NCBI GenBank assembly: GCA_017541025.1
Contig: JAFXZY010000053.1
Span: forward strand, 1 to 64,000
Length of the DNA stretch: 64,000 nucleotides
Direction of reading: 5' to 3'
Origin: Bacteroidaceae bacterium
GTDB lineage: Bacteria > Bacteroidota > Bacteroidia > Bacteroidales > Bacteroidaceae
Below the pieces are notes generated by a model. It worked only from the letters and a program-made list of their open reading frames with translations. It had not been told where the DNA came from and did no database searches. Position numbers and translations under genes: made by a program. Below are positions 37,021 to 45,311 of this stretch, piece by piece. The stretch's first letter is position 1. Every line of letters starts with the position of its first letter.

Positions 37021-37624
37021 TTTCCCAAGCCTCTATCTTGTCCGTATTGGCCAAAAGGAAATCAATATCGTCGTAAGCATTCAGGAGGCAATACTTCTTG
37101 TAAGCATTAATCTCGAATTGCTCCACACGACCTGTCTTCTCGTTTTTTACCGTCTGATTGGGAACATCTACGGTAACAAGAGTATTGCAGTCCTCGGCTA
37201 TGCTTTTGAAGAGCTCTAACTGGAACTCACGACTGACAACAACGGGCAGTACAAAACAGTTCAACAAGTTGTTGCGATGAATATCTGCAAAACTATTGCT
37301 GATAACCACTCTAACACCATAGCCGGCAATAGCCCATGCAGCATGCTCGCGACTGGAACCAGAGCCCCAGTTCTGACCGCCCACAATAATCTCATGAACG
37401 CCCTTACGGGGAGCTTCAGAGAATTCAGGCTTATTCATCACAAAGTCTGCAACAGGCTGGTTGTTGGCATCGTAACGGAGATCGTGCATAAATGCGTCAC
37501 CATAGAACTTAGGGTCACGAGTTGTGAAAGCCAGGTAACGTGCAGGAATAATGTTATCTGTATTATTATTGTCAATCTCGATTGGAATACAAGTTGACTG
37601 TATGATGTCAAATTTTTCTTTCAT
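36980..37624 (-). CDS. leuD: 3-isopropylmalate dehydratase small subunit
   Basis: The swivel domain of isopropylmalate isomerase, with GGQNWGSGSSREHAAWA and the characteristic GVRVVISNSFADI. It pairs with LeuC. The last 12 residues (SSNSPSMRRTR plus the preceding Thr) are translated from the palindromic element 36903-37020, so the natural end near IEAWEK has been replaced or extended by repeat sequence. It is 123 bases downstream of leuC, the gap being filled by another copy of the element. Confidence 0.95.
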   Translation of the reverse strand: MKEKFDIIQSTCIPIEIDNNNTDNIIPARYLAFTTRDPKFYGDAFMHDLRYDANNQPVADFVMNKPEFSEAPRKGVHEIIVGGQNWGSGSSREHAAWAIAGYGVRVVISNSFADIHRNNLLNCFVLPVVVSREFQLELFKSIAEDCNTLVTVDVPNQTVKNEKTGRVEQFEINAYKKYCLLNAYDDIDFLLANTDKIEAWEKTSSNSPSMRRTR

Positions 37625-37629
37625 AATAA

Positions 37630-37749
37630 AGACCCTCTCCCTACCCCTCCCCAGGGGAGGGAACTGCTACGCAGGGTCGTGGACAGTTATATTTTTGAAC
37701 TTTTTTCCTTCTGTGTTCTCCCCCCTAAGGGGGAAATTAGAGAGAGTCT
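37630..37749. repeat. 120-bp palindromic element between leuC and leuD
   Basis: It closely resembles 36903-37020, including GGGAACTGCTACGCAGGGTC, and has the same orientation relative to transcription. It starts inside the leuC stop codon and fills the whole gap to leuD. Confidence 0.88.
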
Positions 37750-39136
37750 ATTTTCTTGGGTCTGTGATAACTCCGGTTATCGCACTTGCAGCCACTACAA
37801 GCGGGCTGGCCAATATGGTACGGGCTCCAGGACCTTGGCGACCTACGAAGTTACGGTTGCTGGTACTGATACTGAGTTTGCCGGCAGGAACCTTATCAGG
37901 ATTCATAGCCAGACAAGCTGAACATGAGGGCAAACGCAGCTCAAAGCCAGCCTCTTCCAATATCTTATCTATACCTTCGTCAATAATCTGCTGACGAACT
38001 GCCCAACTGCCAGGAACGAGCCAGGCTACGACGCTGTCGGCTTTCTTCTTACCCTTAACCACGCTGGCAAATGCACGGAAATCCTCTATACGGCCATTGG
38101 TACAAGCACCCAGGAAACAATAGTCAACAGGGATACCCTCCAATTTCTGACCAGGCTGGAACTTCATATAGTCCAACATGGAAAGGAACTGGGGACGATC
38201 TTCCTCGGATATACTCTCCAGAGTAGGAATACATTCGTCAATAGCAATGCCGGCACCTGGATTGGTTCCATAAGTGATACGGGGAGCGATGTCCTCGGCA
38301 CGGTATGTTACTTCCTTATCGAAAACGGCATCGTCATCGCTATGCAACTTCTTCCATTCCTCAACGGCACGGTCCCAATCATCACCCTTAGGAGCATATT
38401 CGCGTCCTTTCAGATAAGCAAAAGTTATCTCATCGGGAGCTATCAATCCGGCACGTGAACCCATCTCAATGGAAAGGTTAGAGAGTGTAAGTCGCCCCTC
38501 CATACTCATATTACGGATAGCACTTCCTGCATATTCCACAGCATAGCCTGTAGCTCCGCTGGTGGTCATCTGGGTCATAATGTAAAGAGCCACATCTTTG
38601 GCTGTAGTGCAAGGAGGAAGTGTACCTTCGATGTTGATACGCATCGTCTTGGGCTTACTCTGGAGGATACACTGAGAGGCCAACACCTGTGCAACCTCAC
38701 TGGTACCGATACCCATAGCTATTGCCCCTACAGCACCATGTGTACTGGTGTGAGAGTCACCGCAAACAATGGTCATGCCGGGCAAGGAGAGAGCTTTTTC
38801 CGGTCCTACCACATGAATGATTCCATTATCCTTAGTGCCCATAGCAAAGTGGGTAATACCATATTCGGCACAGTTCTTGGCCAGCGTCTCCACCTGCTTA
38901 CGACCTACGGGGTCGTCAATACGCTTCTGTTGGTCGCTGGGGGTATTATGGTCAGGCATAGCAAACACATGATCGGGACGGAAGACACCTATCTTCTTAT
39001 CTCTCAATGTATCAAATGCCTGCGGACTAGTCACCTCATGTGCATACAGACGGTCAATATAAAGTTGTGTAGGGCCGCCCTCCACGTTCTGAACAACGTG
39101 TGCATCCCATATTTTGTCGAATAAAGTCTTTCCCAT
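37748..39136 (-). CDS. leuC: 3-isopropylmalate dehydratase large subunit
   Basis: An aconitase-family protein with the 4Fe-4S cysteines in [10 protein letters not shown] (one) and [10 protein letters not shown] (two), and the [12 protein letters not shown] motif. It isomerises 2- to 3-isopropylmalate with LeuD. The start [15 protein letters not shown] at 39136 is chosen because it fits family N-termini and lies one base after the leuA stop codon. The stop TAG overlaps the end of a palindromic element. Confidence 0.95.
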   Translation of the reverse strand: MGKTLFDKIWDAHVVQNVEGGPTQLYIDRLYAHEVTSPQAFDTLRDKKIGVFRPDHVFAMPDHNTPSDQQKRIDDPVGRKQVETLAKNCAEYGITHFAMGTKDNGIIHVVGPEKALSLPGMTIVCGDSHTSTHGAVGAIAMGIGTSEVAQVLASQCILQSKPKTMRINIEGTLPPCTTAKDVALYIMTQMTTSGATGYAVEYAGSAIRNMSMEGRLTLSNLSIEMGSRAGLIAPDEITFAYLKGREYAPKGDDWDRAVEEWKKLHSDDDAVFDKEVTYRAEDIAPRITYGTNPGAGIAIDECIPTLESISEEDRPQFLSMLDYMKFQPGQKLEGIPVDYCFLGACTNGRIEDFRAFASVVKGKKKADSVVAWLVPGSWAVRQQIIDEGIDKILEEAGFELRLPSCSACLAMNPDKVPAGKLSISTSNRNFVGRQGPGARTILASPLVVAASAITGVITDPRK

Positions 39137-39137
39137 C

Positions 39138-40637
39138 TTATCTAAACTTGTTGATACAGTCAATATATGCTTCTACACTGGCAGTTACGATATCAGTATT
39201 GGCTCCAAAACCATAATAGAGGTGACCGTCATACTCCACTTGCATATGTACCTTACCCATATCGTCAGAACCCTTGCTAATAGCCTGAATAGTAAACTCC
39301 TTTAGGGTCATCTTACGCTTGATGATGCACTTCAAAGCATTGATGGCAGCATCTACGGGGCCGTTACCCGAAGCAGCAGCCTCAAACTTCTCGTTTGCAA
39401 TAATAAGGCCAATGCTGGCAACGCTCCTAACGCCCTTACCTGTTGTAACCTGCAGGTAGTCCAGTTTGACATTGTGTGAAGCACTTCTGTCAGCACCTGC
39501 CAAAACCAGGATATCGTCATCGGTAACCTCCTTCTTCTTATCGGCCAAAGCCAGGAAGTCCTGATATACCTTATCCAAACGCTCGCCGTCAATCTCTACC
39601 CCATTTACACTCAAACGATGCTTCAAGGCTGCACGACCGCTACGGGCTGTCAGAACAATAGCGTTATCATCGATACCAACATCCTTGGGGTCCATAATTT
39701 CGTAAGTTGAAGCGTTCTTCAGCACGCCATCCTGATGAATACCAGAGCTGTGAGCAAAAGCATTCTTGCCCACAATGGCCTTGTTGGGCTGAACGGGCAT
39801 ATTCATCAGACTGCTTACCATACGACTGGTAGGATAAATCTTAGTCGTATTGATGTTGGTTTCTATGCCAAGGTCGGGATGTGTCTTGAAAATCATGGCA
39901 ATCTCTTCCAACGAGGTATTACCGGCACGTTCACCAATACCATTGATGGTAACCTCAACCTGACGGGCTCCGCCCAATACGCCAGCTACGGTGTTGGCAG
40001 TAGCCATACCTAAGTCGTTGTGGCAATGAGTTGACAGGATACTCTTACCGGCGGCAAAGGCATCAACATGCTCATATAGATACTTTATCTTCTCGAAGTA
40101 TTCATTGGGAACACGGAACCCTGTAGTATCAGGAATGTTACATACTGTAGCACCGGCTTTGGTAACAGCTTCGATGACACGAGCCAGATACTCATTGTCA
40201 GTTCTACCTGCGTCCTCGGCATAGAATTCCACATCCTCAACATACTTCTTGGCGTACTTAACGGCAGCTACCGCACGTTCAATAATTTCCTCAGGAGTTG
40301 AGTTGAACTTATAGCGAATATGGCTCTCGCTGGTACCGATACCAGTATGAATTCTCTTATGCTTGGCATACTTCAAAGCATCTGCAGCCACATCAATATC
40401 CTTCTCAACAGCACGGGTCAGCGCACAAATGGTGGGCCATGTTACAGCCTTACTGATTTCTATTACTGAGTTAAAATCACCGGGGCTACTAATAGGGAAA
40501 CCAGCCTCGATGATATCAACACCAAGTGCCTCCAACTGGCGGGCTACCTGAATTTTCTCCACTGTATTCAACTGGCATCCGGGAACCTGTTCGCCATCAC
40601 GCAGTGTAGTGTCGAAAATAAACAATCTGTCACTCAT
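39138..40637 (-). CDS. leuA: 2-isopropylmalate synthase
   Basis: A canonical LeuA of 499 residues. The catalytic barrel opens with [13 protein letters not shown], has the metal-binding [12 protein letters not shown] and [14 protein letters not shown], and is followed by the LeuA dimer domain that binds leucine for feedback control. It makes 2-isopropylmalate from 2-ketoisovalerate and acetyl-CoA. It is the first gene of the leuA-leuC-leuD-leuA2-leuB operon, with a promoter at 40677-40715. No leader peptide with leucine codons was found. Confidence 0.95.
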   Translation of the reverse strand: MSDRLFIFDTTLRDGEQVPGCQLNTVEKIQVARQLEALGVDIIEAGFPISSPGDFNSVIEISKAVTWPTICALTRAVEKDIDVAADALKYAKHKRIHTGIGTSESHIRYKFNSTPEEIIERAVAAVKYAKKYVEDVEFYAEDAGRTDNEYLARVIEAVTKAGATVCNIPDTTGFRVPNEYFEKIKYLYEHVDAFAAGKSILSTHCHNDLGMATANTVAGVLGGARQVEVTINGIGERAGNTSLEEIAMIFKTHPDLGIETNINTTKIYPTSRMVSSLMNMPVQPNKAIVGKNAFAHSSGIHQDGVLKNASTYEIMDPKDVGIDDNAIVLTARSGRAALKHRLSVNGVEIDGERLDKVYQDFLALADKKKEVTDDDILVLAGADRSASHNVKLDYLQVTTGKGVRSVASIGLIIANEKFEAAASGNGPVDAAINALKCIIKRKMTLKEFTIQAISKGSDDMGKVHMQVEYDGHLYYGFGANTDIVTASVEAYIDCINKFR

Positions 40638-40676
40638 TTTACGTCTTTTGTTTAAATCTTTTTACATAAAGTGGGG

Positions 40677-40715
40677 GCAAAGTTACAAAAAATCGAGAGA
40701 AGAGCGAAAGAAAAG
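40677..40715 (-). promoter_or_regulatory. leuA operon promoter, third copy of the dispersed promoter repeat
   Basis: GCAAAGTTACAAAAA followed by CGAGAGAAGAGCGAAAG; on the minus strand the -7 box is TAACTTTG (40678-40685) with TTTC 20 bases upstream. It is almost the same element as the two copies before der (18106-18228). A further TAACTTTG on the plus strand and a TAACTTTA on the minus strand lie at about 40746-40775. Confidence 0.65.
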
Positions 40716-40851
40716 TTCATTTTTCTTTCCTTTTCCGAGTGCCAGTAACTTTGACAATAGCTAAAGTTACAAAAAAACTCTCGCGCGCAAACATATTTTT
40801 AATAAAAGAGGGTAAATAAACAGCATAAGGAAGAAAAAAAACTAAATCATG

Positions 40852-40881
40852 TTTGTAATTAAAAGAATTTGCCTAATTTTG
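40852..40881 (+). promoter_or_regulatory. Promoter of the phosphopantetheinyl transferase gene
   Basis: TTTG (40852-40855), an 18-base spacer and TAATTTTG (40874-40881). The ATG at 40890 is only 8 bases further, so the transcript is nearly leaderless and the start at 40869 is excluded. Confidence 0.75.
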
Positions 40882-40889
40882 TGTTGCGT

Positions 40890-41507
40890 ATGCTGTACAT
40901 CAACGACCATTTAGAGAGAATTAAGGAAAAGCAGGTGGAAAAAGCCATCAGCTTGCTTCCTTCATGGCGTAGGGAACAAGCATTAAGATACAAACATTTT
41001 GATGGGAAAAGAGAATGTGCCTTAGCCTATCTTGAACTTTGCCGGGGACTAAGGCTTGAATACAACATCCCTGAAATGCCTCTTTTCTCGTATGATAAGC
41101 ACCAAAAGCCCAGCCTTTATGCTTATCCTCACATTCACTTTAGTATAAGTCATTGCAAAGAAGCAATCGGATGTTTTATTAGCAATGCGCCTTGCGGACT
41201 GGATATTGAATGCCTCCGTTCTGCCAACGAAACTTTGGTACGCTATTGCATGAACGAAGAGGAATGCCAGCAGATTTTCTCATCTCCTAACCCAGATGCC
41301 GCATTCATCAGTCTTTGGACTAAGAAGGAAGCAGTTTTCAAACTAAAGGGGACAGGCATCAATGACGATATAAAGGAAATACTTTCCCAAGAAAACACCA
41401 AAGATATCAGCATCGTTACAATCCCCAATCTATACCGCAGATACATCATTAGCGTAGCGCAGTACAAATCAGATATTACCAATACAGAGATTCAATTATG
41501 GAAGTAG
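40890..41507 (+). CDS. 4'-phosphopantetheinyl transferase superfamily protein (205 aa)
   Basis: A Sfp-type enzyme: FSISHCKE before the core, the magnesium-binding GLDIE (Asp105, Glu107) and WTKKEAVFKLKG (143-154). It would attach the phosphopantetheine arm of CoA to acyl or peptidyl carrier proteins. The length of about 205 residues and two-half fold suit the Sfp class more than AcpS. No polyketide or peptide synthetase is in the window, so its carrier may be the fatty-acid ACP. The stop overlaps the next gene by 10 bases. Confidence 0.85.
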   Translation: MLYINDHLERIKEKQVEKAISLLPSWRREQALRYKHFDGKRECALAYLELCRGLRLEYNIPEMPLFSYDKHQKPSLYAYPHIHFSISHCKEAIGCFISNAPCGLDIECLRSANETLVRYCMNEEECQQIFSSPNPDAAFISLWTKKEAVFKLKGTGINDDIKEILSQENTKDISIVTIPNLYRRYIISVAQYKSDITNTEIQLWK

Positions 41508-42226
41508 CCCTATACCTTATACCCGTTACACTGGGAGAGACCGGCATTGAACAGGTCATTCCCTCTTACAACCACGATATCATCATGGGTATCCGTCACT
41601 TTATAGTAGAAAACATCCGTTCTGCCCGACGGTTTCTCCGCCAAGTGGATCGTGAGTTCCCCATTGATGATTCTGCGTTCTATGAAATGGGTAAGCATGC
41701 AGACGAGCATCAGTTCAGCCAGTACCTGCAGGCACTTAGGGACGGCAAACCTATGGGCGTAATCAGCGAAGCCGGTTGTCCGGCTGTTGCCGACCCTGGA
41801 GCCGACATTGTGGCTATTGCCCAACGACAGAACCTTCGCGTCATTCCCCTTGTCGGTCCAAGCAGCATGATTATGGCAGTCATGGGGAGCGGTCTGAACG
41901 GTCAGAGTTTTGCCTTTAACGGTTATCTGCCAGTAGATGCTCAGGATAGGGCAAAAAAACTGAAAGCACTGGAAACGCGTGCCTGGAACGAGCATCAGAC
42001 ACAACTTTTCATAGAGACCCCTTACCGTAATCTGAAGATGTTCAAAACCCTTCTGTCAACCTTACGTCCGCAAACCCGCCTTTGCATTGCCGCCGGCATC
42101 ACAACGGCAGACGAGTTCATCCACACCCACACCATTGCAGAATGGAAGAAAATGGGTCTCCCCCTAAAAGGAGCGGCGGGGTCTGACCTCAGCAAAGTCC
42201 CCGCCATCTTCCTTATCAATAAATAA
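41498..42226 (+). CDS. RsmI-like SAM-dependent methyltransferase (242 aa)
   Basis: A tetrapyrrole-methylase-fold protein. The N-terminal LYLIPVTLGE and SEAGCPAVADPGADIVAIA correspond to RsmI motifs (2'-O-methylation of C1402 in 16S rRNA), and the Bacteroidetes paralogue is usually short like this one. The role in rRNA is inferred. Near the C-terminus the stretch MGLPLKGAAGS is encoded by a GC-rich palindrome (42154-42183), and the protein then resumes the family ending SKVPAIFLINK, so this may be a repeat-derived insertion. It overlaps the phosphopantetheinyl transferase gene by 10 bases. Confidence 0.8.
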   Translation: MEVALYLIPVTLGETGIEQVIPSYNHDIIMGIRHFIVENIRSARRFLRQVDREFPIDDSAFYEMGKHADEHQFSQYLQALRDGKPMGVISEAGCPAVADPGADIVAIAQRQNLRVIPLVGPSSMIMAVMGSGLNGQSFAFNGYLPVDAQDRAKKLKALETRAWNEHQTQLFIETPYRNLKMFKTLLSTLRPQTRLCIAAGITTADEFIHTHTIAEWKKMGLPLKGAAGSDLSKVPAIFLINK

Positions 42227-42238
42227 GGCGGCATCCAT

Positions 42239-42269
42239 TTTGATGTTTCCGGAAAAAGCGCTACTTTTG
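42239..42269 (+). promoter_or_regulatory. Promoter of the broken glycosyltransferase gene
   Basis: TTTG (42239-42242), a 19-base spacer and TACTTTTG (42262-42269), an exact consensus match. It sets the start at ATG 42290, with MKYSIIIPVYN as the N-terminus. Confidence 0.75.
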
Positions 42270-42289
42270 TGCTCAAATTGTACCGACAA

Positions 42290-43398
42290 ATGAAATATTC
42301 CATTATCATTCCAGTATATAACCGCCCCGATGAGGTGGACGAACTGCTGCAAAGCCTGACTACCCAGACCTTCAAGGACTTTGAGGTGGTGGTGGTAGAA
42401 GACGGATCGGATATTCCCTGCCAAGCGGTGGTAGAGAAGTATGCCGACCGTCTGAACCTGAAATATTTCACCAAGCCTAATAGCGGTCCCGGGCAAACCC
42501 GCAACTACGGAGTAGAACGCAGTCAAGGGGAATTCGTCATTATCCTTGACAGCGACGTAGTCCTCCCTCCCGGTTATCTTCAATCTATTGAAGAACAACT
42601 CTCAATTCTCAATTCTCAATTCAAGTTGACGCTTTTGGCGGTCCCGACCGTGCCCACGAGAGTTTTTCCGATGTGCAGAAGGCCATTAACTATAGTATGA
42701 CGTCCTTCTTCACTACCGGTGGCATACGCGGCGGCAAGAAACAGATGGACAAGAAGTTCTATCCCCGTTCCTTCAATATGGGCATCCGCAGGACGCTCTA
42801 TCAGCAGCTGGGCGGTTTCTCTGAGATGCGCTTCGGCGAGGATATAGATTTCAGCATTCGTATTTACGAGAGCGGCGCACGATGCCGTCTGTTCCCTGAG
42901 GCATGGGTATGGCACAAGCGTAGGACTGACTTCAAGAAGTTCTTCAAGCAGGTTCATAACAGCGGCATTGCCCGCATTAACCTGATGAAGCGCCATCCCG
43001 GCACCCTGAAGCTGGTTCATCTGTTACCCATGTTTTTCACATTGGGAACCTTTGCCTGCCTGCTAATGGCCTTCCTGTTCCTGGTCTTGACCATATTCGG
43101 CTTTATTGCTTTGTGGAGTGCACCAAAACCCGGCTGTGTTAACGGTCCTATGATTTGTATCATTGCGGGCATTGGCGGAATGTTATTATTCCTGCTTCCG
43201 CTGATTCTTTTCTCCATAATTATATTTATAGACAGTTCCTTCCGCAATAAGAGTATTAAGATAGGTTTCCTCTCTATATGGGCCAGTTTCATCCAACTCA
43301 TCGGCTATGGTACAGGATTCCTTCGTGCCTGGTGGCTGAGATGTGTCTGTGGCAGAAACGAGGAACTGCAGGCTTTCAAAAACAATTTCTACAAATAA
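42290..43398 (+). pseudogene. Family 2 glycosyltransferase in two frames (off state or pseudogene)
   Basis: The first frame encodes the GT-A N-terminus (SIIIPVYNRPDEV, DSDVVLPPGYLQ) up to about residue 103, then runs through three TCTCAAT heptamers and stops near 42700. The family sequence resumes in another frame at 42625 with VDAFGGPDRAHESFSD, MTSFFTTGGIRGG, FGEDIDFSIRI and two C-terminal membrane segments (about 43015-43230). The offset is two bases, so one added heptamer or two lost would restore a single 365- to 370-residue protein. The intact enzyme would add a sugar to a membrane-linked glycan. A consensus promoter is present, which favours a switchable gene over decay, but a sequencing error is not excluded. 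Confidence 0.8.
42600..42622 (+). repeat. Three TCTCAAT heptamers at the glycosyltransferase frame break
   Basis: Units at 42600-42606, 42607-42613 and 42614-42620, followed by a partial TC. The unit is the reverse complement of the ATTGAGA heptamer found in intergenic tracts at 22334 and 48547. Confidence 0.92.
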
Positions 43399-43406
43399 AC
43401 CGCAGT

Positions 43407-44087
43407 ATGGAGAGCATAAAAACCTGGGCACTGGATGACCGGCCACGCGAGAAGATGGAAGCTCACGGAGCCACCGTACTGAGCAAGGCAGAGTTATTAG
43501 CCATCTTGGTGGGAAGCGGCATCCCTGGGAAGAGTGCCGTGGAGATGATGCGCGAGATACTGAATGATTATAACGATAGCCTGAAGCTCTTGGGCAAGGC
43601 TACCGTCGAAGATCTGACCCGCTACAAAGGGATGGGAAAAGCTAAGGCTATTACTGTTTTGGCTGCCTGCCAGTTGGCCAACGAACGACTGAAGGAAGAT
43701 CTGCAACCGCGCCAGAAAATATCTGAGACAAAGGATGCTTTTCTTTATTTCCGCCCCAGGATGCAGGACCTTACCGTCGAAGAATGTCATCTGCTGATGC
43801 TGAACAATCACCTGGAGATTATCAATAGTGTGATGCTCAGCCATGGTGGCTTGGTTGGTGCTTCCGTCGATATCAGGGAATTGCTCCGCCATGCCCTTCT
43901 GTCGCAAGCTACGAGCGTCATACTCTGCCACAATCATCCAAGTGGGAACCTCAATCCCAGCAGAGAAGATGACAATCTGACGGAAAGGGCCCGAAAAGCC
44001 TGTCAGACTATGGGTATCAAATTCCTGGACCACCTCATTGTCTCAGACGATAAATATTACAGCTACACAGAACAAGGAAAATTATGA
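43407..44087 (+). CDS. radC: RadC family JAB-domain protein (226 aa)
   Basis: A helix-hairpin-helix N-terminus (RYKGMGKAKA) and a C-terminal JAB/MPN domain with the metal motif HNHPSG (His175, His177) and Asp188 define RadC. The name reflects an old DNA-repair link; the biochemical role is unclear. The start at 43407 follows the glycosyltransferase stop by 8 bases. The stop overlaps the next gene by 4 bases. Confidence 0.93.
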   Translation: MESIKTWALDDRPREKMEAHGATVLSKAELLAILVGSGIPGKSAVEMMREILNDYNDSLKLLGKATVEDLTRYKGMGKAKAITVLAACQLANERLKEDLQPRQKISETKDAFLYFRPRMQDLTVEECHLLMLNNHLEIINSVMLSHGGLVGASVDIRELLRHALLSQATSVILCHNHPSGNLNPSREDDNLTERARKACQTMGIKFLDHLIVSDDKYYSYTEQGKL

Positions 44088-44401
44088 ACGATACATTACA
44101 AATACAAGAACGTGTGATAGAGGTCCTGCGTACCGTCTATGACCCCGAAATACCCGTCAACATATACGACCTGGGCCTCATCTACCGCATAGAATTGAAT
44201 GATGATGCTACGGAACTGTCCGTAGATATGACGCTCACAGCCCCAAACTGCCCCGCGGCTGATTTCATCCTTGAGGATGTACGTCAGAAATTGGAGACTA
44301 TTTCTGGAATCAACAAAGTGGATGTCCAACTGGTCTTTGAACCCGAATGGAACAAGGACATGATGAGCGAAGAAGCTAAGGTAGAGCTGGGATTCCTATA
44401 A
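44084..44401 (+). CDS. SufT/MIP18-family (DUF59) iron-sulfur assembly protein (105 aa)
   Basis: The DUF59 signature is clear: TVYDPEIPVNIYDLGLIY (about 17-34) and the conserved Cys in TAPNCPAADF. Such proteins help deliver iron-sulfur clusters to targets. The gene overlaps radC by 4 bases, and no suf genes are nearby. The stop is directly followed by a palindromic element that fills the gap to lpxH. Confidence 0.88.
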   Translation: MNDTLQIQERVIEVLRTVYDPEIPVNIYDLGLIYRIELNDDATELSVDMTLTAPNCPAADFILEDVRQKLETISGINKVDVQLVFEPEWNKDMMSEEAKVELGFL

Positions 44402-44510
44402 GCCCCCCTCTAACTCCCCCCTCTATGGGGAGAACACGATAAAAGAAACTGACATCGACCCTGCAAAACAGTTCCCTCCCCATAGAGGGGGAGGTTTAGG
44501 GAGAGGGTCT
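44402..44510. repeat. 109-bp palindromic element between the sufT-like gene and lpxH
   Basis: Along transcription (plus): CTCTAACTCCCCCC...GGGGAGAAC, a spacer with GACCCTGCAAAACAGTTCCCTCCCC, then GGGGGAGGTTTAGGGAGAGGGTCT. Sequence and orientation relative to transcription match the leu-operon copies although the operon is on the other strand. Confidence 0.88.
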
Positions 44511-44516
44511 ATAATT

Positions 44517-45275
44517 ATGAAGAAGACTTATTTCATAAGCGATGCACATCTGGGAAGCCGGGCTATCCCTAACTCCAGAGAACAGGAGAAGCACCTGTGT
44601 CGTTTCCTCGACGAGATAAAGACGCAGGCTGAAAGCATCTATATTCTGGGCGACCTGTTCGATTTCTGGTTCGAGTACAAGAATGTGGTCCCCAAGGGCT
44701 ACACCCGTCTTCTTGGCAAACTCTCAGAGCTAACCGATATGGGTATTGCCGTCCACTTCTTTACTGGCAATCACGACATCTGGTGCAAGGACTATCTCAC
44801 CAAGGAATGCGGCATTATCATGCATTATAGTCCCGAAACCATTAACATAAAAGGTAAAAACTTCTTCATGGCTCATGGCGACGGGCTGGGCGACGAAAGC
44901 AAGTCGTTCCGCCTCCTTCGCTCCATCTTCCATAACAGACTTTGCCAATGGGCATTCCGTTGGTTGCATCCTGACATCGGAATGGCCTTTGGTTTGGAAT
45001 GGGCCAAGCACAGCCGACTAAAGCACACCTCATCAGAGGATTTCCAGTGCAGCGACCCTCCCTATATGGGTGAAGACAAAGAGCATCTTGTCCTTTTTGC
45101 AAAAAAATATCTGAAGGAACACCCCGAGGTAGATTATTTCATCTTCGGGCATCGGCATATCGAACTGGACCTTATGCTCACCCGCCAGAACCGTCTTCTC
45201 ATCCTTGGCGACTGGATAACGCAATTCACTTATGCAGAGTTCTCTGATGGCGAGATAACGCTAAACAATTTCTGA
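44517..45275 (+). CDS. lpxH: UDP-2,3-diacylglucosamine diphosphatase (LpxH-like)
   Basis: A calcineurin-type metallophosphoesterase with all metal motifs: DAHLG near residue 8, GDLFDFW, GNHD, AHGDGLGD and GHRH. The DxH-GDLFDFWFE pattern and the length of 252 residues match LpxH, which cleaves UDP-2,3-diacylglucosamine in lipid A synthesis at the inner membrane. It is the last gene of the plus-strand run and is convergent with the GH18 gene. No terminator is obvious in the 36-base gap. Confidence 0.88.
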   Translation: MKKTYFISDAHLGSRAIPNSREQEKHLCRFLDEIKTQAESIYILGDLFDFWFEYKNVVPKGYTRLLGKLSELTDMGIAVHFFTGNHDIWCKDYLTKECGIIMHYSPETINIKGKNFFMAHGDGLGDESKSFRLLRSIFHNRLCQWAFRWLHPDIGMAFGLEWAKHSRLKHTSSEDFQCSDPPYMGEDKEHLVLFAKKYLKEHPEVDYFIFGHRHIELDLMLTRQNRLLILGDWITQFTYAEFSDGEITLNNF

Positions 45276-45311
45276 ACGTTTTTAGGGAACTATATACCTG
45301 TTGGCCTTGAT

